Assembly (NCBI RefSeq): GCF_046764005.1
Contig: NZ_JBKOFW010000003.1
Span: 62,001-126,000, forward strand
Direction: 5' to 3'
From: Oryzobacter faecalis
Lineage (GTDB): Bacteria > Actinomycetota > Actinomycetes > Actinomycetales > Dermatophilaceae
DNA: 64,000 nucleotides
Each line of letters starts with the position of its first letter. The first letter of the stretch is position 1. The notes beneath the pieces were generated by a model that saw only the letters and a program-made list of their open reading frames with translations, was not told the DNA's origin and made no database searches. The position numbers and the translations under genes were made by a program. Positions 58,869 to 64,000 of the stretch are shown here, piece by piece.

Positions 58869-60409
58869 ACCCCGCCGTGTGGGTCGAGCGCCAAGGGCGC
58901 AGGCGCGGCGCCGACCCGGCCATCGCCGAGGGGGCTCGGGTGCACGCCACGTGGGGCGCATGGGCCTCGCGGACGGGCGCGCTGGCCGGTGGGCTGCACG
59001 CGCAGCTGGGCCTGGCGCCCGGCGACCGGGTCGCGATCGTCATGCGCAACCGCCCCGAGTACCTCGAGGCCCTGTACGCCGTGTGGCACGCCGGCCTCGT
59101 GGCCGTCCCCGTCAACGCACGACTGCACCGCGAGGAGGTCGCCTACGTCCTCGAGCACAGCGGGACCTCCGTCGCCGTCACGGACGAGGAGCACGCCGAA
59201 GACGTCGCGTCGCTCCTCGGGCGGGTGGGTTCGCTCCGCGACGTCGTGGTCGCCCCGGGCGAGCGCTGGGAGCGGCTGGCCGGCGCAGCCGGCATCCCGC
59301 TGGTCGACCTCGCCCCGGAGGACCCGGCGTGGTTGTTCTACACGAGCGGGACGACGGGCCGGCCCAAGGGCGCGACCCTGACCGCACGCAACCTGCTGCT
59401 CGCGTCCCTCAGCTACTTCGCCGACATCGACCCGGTCGCGCCGCAGGACTGCATCCTCCACGCCGCCCCCCTGTCCCACGGGTCCGGGCTCTACGGTCTG
59501 CCGCACGTCGCGCGGGGCGCGACCAGCGTGGTGCCGGAGTCCGGAGGGGTCGACGGCGACGAGGTCGCTGCGCTGCTGCGTCGGTGGCCGGGGACCTCGT
59601 TCTTCGCGGCCCCGACGATGGTGACCCGGCTGGCCCGGGACCCCGCGGTGGCCGCCGCTGCGCCGGACCATCTCAAGACGATCATCTACGGCGGTGCGCC
59701 GATGTACCTCGCCGACCTCGAGGACGCCCTCGACGTCTTCGGGCCCCGGTTGGCCCAGATCTACGGCCAGGGGGAGACGCCGATGACCATCACCGCGTTG
59801 ACCAGGGCCGACCACGCCGATCGCGACCACCCTCGGTGGCGTGAGCGACTGCAGAGCGTGGGGTTCCCCCGCACCGACGTCGAGGTCCGCGTGGTCGACG
59901 CCGACGACCGCGCCCTGCCCCCCGGCGAGGTCGGGGAGGTCGTCGTGCGCGGCGACGTCGTGATGGCCGGGTACTGGAACCAGCCGGAAGAGAGCGCGCA
60001 GACGCTGCGGGGCGGCTGGCTGCACACGGGGGACATGGGGGCCTTCGACGACGACGGGTACCTGACCCTGCGCGACCGTTCGAAGGACCTCATCATCAGT
60101 GGTGGCATGAACATCTACCCGCGCGAGGTCGAGGAGGCCCTCCTGCACCATCGCGGGGTGAGGGCGGTCGCCGTCGTGGGCCGGCCCGACCCGACGTGGG
60201 GCGAGTCCGTCGTGGCGTTCGTCGTGCCGATGGACCACGCCGCACCTCCCACCGCCGACGAGCTGGACCGCACCTGTCTCGAGCGCATCGCCCGGTACAA
60301 GCGACCAAAGGAGTACCGGGTCGTGGAGGGGCTCCCGACGAACAACTACGGCAAGGTGCTCAAGCGCGAGCTCCGGCAGGCGCTGGCGGCAGGCGCGGAC
60401 GACGCCTGA
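58865..60409 (+). CDS. Acyl-CoA synthetase (AMP-binding)
   Basis: 514 aa. FYTSGTTGRPKGATLT (P-loop), IYGQGETPMTIT (A5), GWLHTGDMGAFDDDGYLTLRDR and SKDLIISGGMNIYPREVEEAL (A7-A8), and a Lys in NNYGKVLKREL. It activates an unknown carboxylic acid. The last 64 bases overlap the end of the convergent cofC gene. It is the third such enzyme of the window and is separate from the SDR-linked one. Confidence 0.87.
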   Translation: MNPAVWVERQGRRRGADPAIAEGARVHATWGAWASRTGALAGGLHAQLGLAPGDRVAIVMRNRPEYLEALYAVWHAGLVAVPVNARLHREEVAYVLEHSGTSVAVTDEEHAEDVASLLGRVGSLRDVVVAPGERWERLAGAAGIPLVDLAPEDPAWLFYTSGTTGRPKGATLTARNLLLASLSYFADIDPVAPQDCILHAAPLSHGSGLYGLPHVARGATSVVPESGGVDGDEVAALLRRWPGTSFFAAPTMVTRLARDPAVAAAAPDHLKTIIYGGAPMYLADLEDALDVFGPRLAQIYGQGETPMTITALTRADHADRDHPRWRERLQSVGFPRTDVEVRVVDADDRALPPGEVGEVVVRGDVVMAGYWNQPEESAQTLRGGWLHTGDMGAFDDDGYLTLRDRSKDLIISGGMNIYPREVEEALLHHRGVRAVAVVGRPDPTWGESVVAFVVPMDHAAPPTADELDRTCLERIARYKRPKEYRVVEGLPTNNYGKVLKRELRQALAAGADDA

Positions 60410-61098
60410 CTGCGGCTCGAGTCACCGGGGGCGGACCCGGTCGCCGGAAGGTCCAAGCGCTGAAGCGCCGCCCGGGTGGCGGCGCCGACACCCAGGAGCA
60501 CCGCCGTGGCCAGCGAGGCCGCGTCGTCGACGTCGAGCCGTAGGCCCGGGACGTCGAGCCGAAGGACGTGGTGTCCCAGGGCCCTGTGCGCCCCGGCGCT
60601 GCCGGCGCCGAAGGCCGTGGGCAGCGGCGCCCCGACGGGGGCGGTGAGCAGCGCGGTCCCGCTGCCCTGGGCGTCGGCGAGCACGACGCGCTCGTGCCGG
60701 GAGGCCGCGAGCAGGGCGGTCTCGACCTCGACGGCCCGGAGGGCGGGGTGGTCGCCGAGGACGACGGCGACCCGGTCCACGGCGGCTCGACGGGCAGTCT
60801 CGACCCCTGCGGCGACGGCGGCGTCGAGGCCTCCGCCGGGGTCCGCGACCGTCCCGGCGTGCAGGGACCGCGCCCAGCCGACGGTGCCGTCGTCACCGGT
60901 GACGACGAGGACGGAGGCGACCGACGGTGCGGCCAGCAGGGCGGCGAGGGTGTCGCGGGCGAAGGCCTCGGCCAGCGCCATCCGCGCTCCCGCGGGGAGG
61001 TCGAGACGGCTCTTCGCGGTGGGCCCACCCTTGACCGGTACCACGACCGCCCACCGCCGGGTGGCCGGGAGTGCCGGGAACGGCAGGCCGCCGCTCAC
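60346..61098 (-). CDS. cofC: 2-phospho-L-lactate/phosphoenolpyruvate guanylyltransferase
   Basis: 250 aa. Rossmann-like nucleotidyltransferase with RWAVVVPVKGGPTAKSRLDL at the N-terminus, SVLVVTGDDGTVG, VAVVLGDHPALRAVEVE and LRLDVDDAASLATAV. It makes the guanylated three-carbon precursor of the F420 side chain (CofC/FbiD). The family normally ends after the LATAV region. Here about 40 more Ser/Ala-rich residues follow, encoded largely antisense to the acyl-CoA synthetase gene. GTG start overlaps the ribA stop. Confidence 0.85.
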   Translation of the reverse strand: MSGGLPFPALPATRRWAVVVPVKGGPTAKSRLDLPAGARMALAEAFARDTLAALLAAPSVASVLVVTGDDGTVGWARSLHAGTVADPGGGLDAAVAAGVETARRAAVDRVAVVLGDHPALRAVEVETALLAASRHERVVLADAQGSGTALLTAPVGAPLPTAFGAGSAGAHRALGHHVLRLDVPGLRLDVDDAASLATAVLLGVGAATRAALQRLDLPATGSAPGDSSRSQASSAPAASACRSSRLSTLP

Positions 61099-61715
61099 GC
61101 CTCGGGCGTGGCCGGCCACAGATGTCCCATCCGGGTCGCCTTCGTCCTCAGGTAGCGCACGTTGTCCGACCGGTGTGTGACGACGAGGGGCACCCGCTCG
61201 ACGACGTCGACCCCGGCCCGTCCCAGCGCCCGCACCTTGTCCGGGTTGTTCGTGAGGAGGCGGAGGCGCTCGATGCCGAGGTCGCGCAGGATGGCGGCCG
61301 CAGGCCGGTAGTCCCTGGCGTCGACAGGGAGGCCGAGGGCGAGGTTGGCATCGACGGTGTCCAGGCCCCGGTCCTGCCACTCGTAGGCGCGCAGCTTGTT
61401 GACCAGGCCGATGCCGCGGCCCTCGTGGCCGCGCAGGTAGACCAGCGCCCCGCTCCCTGCGGCCGCGATGCGGTCCAGCGCGGCCGCGAGCTGCTCCCCG
61501 CAGTCGCACCGCAGTGAGCCGAAGGCGTCACCGGTGAGGCACTCGGAGTGGACGCGGACGAGCGGGGTGCCGCCGGACACCCTCCCGTGGGTGAGGGCGA
61601 CGTGCTCGCGACGCAGGCGGTCGCGGTAGCCCACCGCAGTGAACTCGCCCACGGCCAGGGGCAGCCGCGCGACGCTGACGCGCCGCGTCCGACGGCGCAG
61701 GTGCTCGATCGCCAC
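61095..61715 (-). CDS. ribA: GTP cyclohydrolase II
   Basis: 206 aa. VRVHSECLTGDAFGSLRCDCGEQL holds the three zinc-binding Cys, and YLRGHEGRGIGL the GTP-binding Arg/His region; both are diagnostic. It opens GTP to the first pyrimidine of the riboflavin route. That route yields 5-amino-6-ribitylaminouracil, a substrate of FbiC. The GTG follows AAGGAGGAGG. It is a stand-alone RibA without the RibB half, sited between fbiC and cofC, so it is probably dedicated to F420. Confidence 0.9.
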   Translation of the reverse strand: MAIEHLRRRTRRVSVARLPLAVGEFTAVGYRDRLRREHVALTHGRVSGGTPLVRVHSECLTGDAFGSLRCDCGEQLAAALDRIAAAGSGALVYLRGHEGRGIGLVNKLRAYEWQDRGLDTVDANLALGLPVDARDYRPAAAILRDLGIERLRLLTNNPDKVRALGRAGVDVVERVPLVVTHRSDNVRYLRTKATRMGHLWPATPEA

Positions 61716-61734
61716 GACCCGGGTCCCTCCTCCT

Positions 61735-64000
61735 TCATGCGACCGGCGCGACCGCGGCGCCGGAGACGGACTCGTACAGGGTGGTGCGCTGTCGTGCACG
61801 CCGGCCGGCGGCCGCTGCGAGCTCCTCGAAGTCGGCAACGGCCATCGCCTGCCCGTGCGAGGCGCCGGCAGCCCGGCTGATGTTCTCGTCGAGGAGGGTG
61901 CCGCCGAGGTCGTCGACGCCTGCCCGCAGGAGCTGGAGCGCGCCGTCCCGGCCGAGCTTGACCCAGGAGGCCTGGACGTGCGCGATGTCGGCGCCGTAGG
62001 CGAGGCGAGCCACCGCGTGCACGAGCACCGTCTCGCGCCAGGTGGGGCCACGCCGGGCGCGGCGCTTGAGGTAGACGGGAGCGGCCATGTGCACGAACGG
62101 CAGCGGGACGAACTCGGTGAAGCCGCCCGTCTCCCGCTGCAGCGCCCGGGTCCGCAGCAGGTGCCGCACCCAGTGCACCGGCTGCTCCACGGAGCCGAAC
62201 ATCATCGTCACGTTGCTGCGCAGCCCGACACCGTGCGCGGCCCGGTGGGCGTCGAGCCACTCGTCGGTGGTGACCTTGTCGGGGCAGATCACTCGTCGGA
62301 CCTCGTCGTCGAGGATCTCGGCCGCGGTTCCCGGCAGCGAGCGCAGGCCGGCCTCCCTGAGCCGGGAGAGGTAGGAGGGAAGCGGCTCACCGAGCCGCCG
62401 GGCGCCCTCGACGACCTCGAGGGCGGTGAACCCGTGGAGGTGGATGTCGGGGACGGCCTCGTGCACGGCCCGGGTCACGTCGACGTAGAAGTCGCCGTCG
62501 AAGCTCGGGTGGATGCCGCCCTGGAGGCACACCTCCGTCGCCCCCAGGGCCCTCGCCTCGACGGTGCGGGCCACGATCTCGTCGACGGAGAGGAGGTAGG
62601 GGTGCCCGCGCAGGTTGAGCGAGAGCGGTCCCTTGGAGAACCCGCAGAAGGTGCACCGGAAGGTGCACACGTTCGTGTAGTTGATGTTGCGGTTGACGAC
62701 GAAGGTCACGTCGTCCCCGACGAGGTCGCGCCGGAGCCGGTCCGCGGCCTCCGCGACCGCGGCCACCTCGGGACCGCGCGCCCCGAACAGGGTCAGCAGC
62801 TCCTCCTCACCCAGCTCCTGGCCCAGGGCCGCGCCGTCGAGCACCTCCCGGACCGCGCCCCGCGCCGCCGGGCGCCCCGGGACGAGCCTGGGCGGGTGCG
62901 CGTTCGCCCCGGAGTACCAGGCCGAGGAACGCCGGCCGACCTGGACGACCTCGGCGCCGGTGCCGACGTTGGCCGCGGCCTCGTGGCGCTCGGGCCAGAC
63001 GGCGCCCGGGTCGTCGCGGGCGAGCAGCTGGGCGTCCGCCCGGTCGAGGACCGCGAAGTGCAGGTCGTCGTCGGTCCAGCGCGCCGGGTCGCCGGCGAAC
63101 TCGGGGTAGATCGTCAGCCGGGGGGCCAGGGTGTGCCCCGCGTCCTCGGTCACCGCCCGCAGCAGGTCGAGCGCCGGCCACGGCCGTTCGGGGTTGACGT
63201 GGTCGGGCGTGACCGGTGAGACCCCACCCCAGTCGTCGATCCCCGCGGCGAGCAGGTCCGCGAGCTCGCCCGGGGCCGAGAGGTTGGGGGGTGCCTGCAC
63301 GTGGACGTCGGGGGGCAGGACCAGGCGGGCCAACGCCACCGCGCGCACGTGGTCCTCGTGCGGGCACGCGGGGTGCCCTCGCATCGCGGTCCCCGGCTTG
63401 GGCAGGAAGTTCTGGACGATGACCTCCTGCACGTGACCGTGCCGTTCGTGCGCCTCACGGACGGCCAGGAGCGCGAGGAGGCGGTCGGCCTCGGTCTCGC
63501 CGATGCCGACGAGGATCCCCGTGGTGAACGGGATCCGCAGCCGGCCGGCGGCCTCGAGGGTGGCCAGGCGCCGGGAGGGCACCTTGTCGGGCGCGCCCCG
63601 GTGGGCCGCGAGGTCCTCGCGCAGCGTCTCGAGCATCATCCCCTGGGAGACCGACACCGTCCGAAGGAGCGCCAGCTCCGCCGGGTCGAGGGCGCCCGCG
63701 TTGGCGTGGGGCAGCAGCCCGGTCTCGCCGACCACCGCGCCGGCCACCTCGGCCAGGTACGAGACGGTCGACGCGTGGCCGCGCTCGTCGAGCCACGCCC
63801 TCGCCTCGGGGTAGCGGTCCTCGGGTGCCTCGCCCAGGGTGAACAGCGCCTCGTGGCACCCCGTCTCCGCACCGCGGCCGGCGATGTCGAGGACCTGCTG
63901 CACGCTGAGGTAGGGCGAGGAGACCGAGCGTGGCGCGGCCGCGAAGGTGCAGTACCCGCAGCGGTCGCGGCACAGCCGCGTGAGAGGGATGAAGACCTTC
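61735..64000 (-). CDS. fbiC: F0 synthase FbiC (CofG-CofH fusion), 5' end cut by window edge
   Basis: At least 755 aa. Two radical-SAM halves: CofG with CRDRCGYC at the visible N-terminal end, and CofH with NVCTFRCTFC near residue 430. Other marks are VQNFLPKPGTAMRGHP, NLSAPGELADLLAAGIDDWGGVSPVT and LGGTLLDENISRAAGASHGQ. It joins tyrosine and 5-amino-6-ribitylaminouracil to make F0, the chromophore of F420. The start lies beyond the window, probably within about 100 codons. Its stop is 20 bp before the ribA GTG on the same strand. Confidence 0.95.
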   Translation of the reverse strand, partial: KVFIPLTRLCRDRCGYCTFAAAPRSVSSPYLSVQQVLDIAGRGAETGCHEALFTLGEAPEDRYPEARAWLDERGHASTVSYLAEVAGAVVGETGLLPHANAGALDPAELALLRTVSVSQGMMLETLREDLAAHRGAPDKVPSRRLATLEAAGRLRIPFTTGILVGIGETEADRLLALLAVREAHERHGHVQEVIVQNFLPKPGTAMRGHPACPHEDHVRAVALARLVLPPDVHVQAPPNLSAPGELADLLAAGIDDWGGVSPVTPDHVNPERPWPALDLLRAVTEDAGHTLAPRLTIYPEFAGDPARWTDDDLHFAVLDRADAQLLARDDPGAVWPERHEAAANVGTGAEVVQVGRRSSAWYSGANAHPPRLVPGRPAARGAVREVLDGAALGQELGEEELLTLFGARGPEVAAVAEAADRLRRDLVGDDVTFVVNRNINYTNVCTFRCTFCGFSKGPLSLNLRGHPYLLSVDEIVARTVEARALGATEVCLQGGIHPSFDGDFYVDVTRAVHEAVPDIHLHGFTALEVVEGARRLGEPLPSYLSRLREAGLRSLPGTAAEILDDEVRRVICPDKVTTDEWLDAHRAAHGVGLRSNVTMMFGSVEQPVHWVRHLLRTRALQRETGGFTEFVPLPFVHMAAPVYLKRRARRGPTWRETVLVHAVARLAYGADIAHVQASWVKLGRDGALQLLRAGVDDLGGTLLDENISRAAGASHGQAMAVADFEELAAAAGRRARQRTTLYESVSGAAVAPVA

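Noticed and set aside
1..64000. tRNA, rRNA, integrase, transposase, attachment site or replication origin
   Set aside because: I looked for cloverleaf patterns, DDE or tyrosine recombinase motifs and DnaA boxes in the gaps and saw none. GC content and codon use are even across the window.

Overview
This is a 64 kb, uniformly very GC-rich chromosomal window with actinobacterial gene content. DUF3073 sits beside a valine-type dehydrogenase, and there is an F420-dependent glucose-6-phosphate dehydrogenase, a bifunctional FbiC, a FolP2-like protein and a DrrA/DrrB-type exporter. TAGGNT -10 hexamers lie 6-7 nt ahead of several start codons, as expected for leaderless actinobacterial transcripts. 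The best guess is an F420-using actinomycete of the Intrasporangiaceae/Micrococcales type. No rRNA or tRNA gene is present to settle this. I found no insertion sequence, phage, CRISPR array or origin.

Layout. 1-2.4 kb: xylose isomerase and a divergent ROK regulator. 2.5-3.2 kb: an SRPBCC (AHSA1-like) gene behind a promoter loaded with three TCAACC-N4-GGTTGA palindromes, with no regulator gene beside it. 3.3-13.0 kb: a permuted papain-fold protein, a secreted subtilase, a membrane-anchored CHAT (caspase-like) protein with an outer CBM9-like domain, a divergent soluble CHAT protein, and an alpha/beta hydrolase. This is the best candidate for an undescribed system. 13.1-23.2 kb: twin CrcB fluoride channels with an AlaA-type aminotransferase, an alkyltransferase-like protein, a sugar-dehydrogenase lipoprotein, an acyl-CoA synthetase and an acidic repeat membrane protein.

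23.4-33.3 kb: PntAB transhydrogenase, PurM, secreted endonuclease I, a decayed pullulanase tail, an NCS1 permease with a cysteine hydrolase, DUF3073 and a branched-chain amino acid dehydrogenase. 33.4-37.3 kb: a translationally coupled operon of Fgd, FolP2, a racemase-type CoA-transferase-fold protein and a crotonase. 37.5-47.2 kb: a complete kdpFABCDE operon, then a BCCT transporter with a single-base frameshift; together they form an osmotic/K+ island.

47.4-54.2 kb: ATP-dependent DNA ligase, an HpcH/HpaI-type aldolase with glycerate kinase, and an operon of a ribbon-helix-helix protein, a DUF4097 protein and an ABC exporter. 54.4-60.4 kb: a TetR regulator with twin operators, SDR, two acyl-CoA synthetases and an LLM-class oxidoreductase. 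60.3-64 kb: CofC, GTP cyclohydrolase II and FbiC (cut by the window end), a cofactor F420 biosynthesis unit that would serve the F420 enzyme at 33.4 kb.

Many intergenic gaps hold long GC-rich inverted repeats without a T-tract. Some are unique, and some belong to small families that recur within the window.
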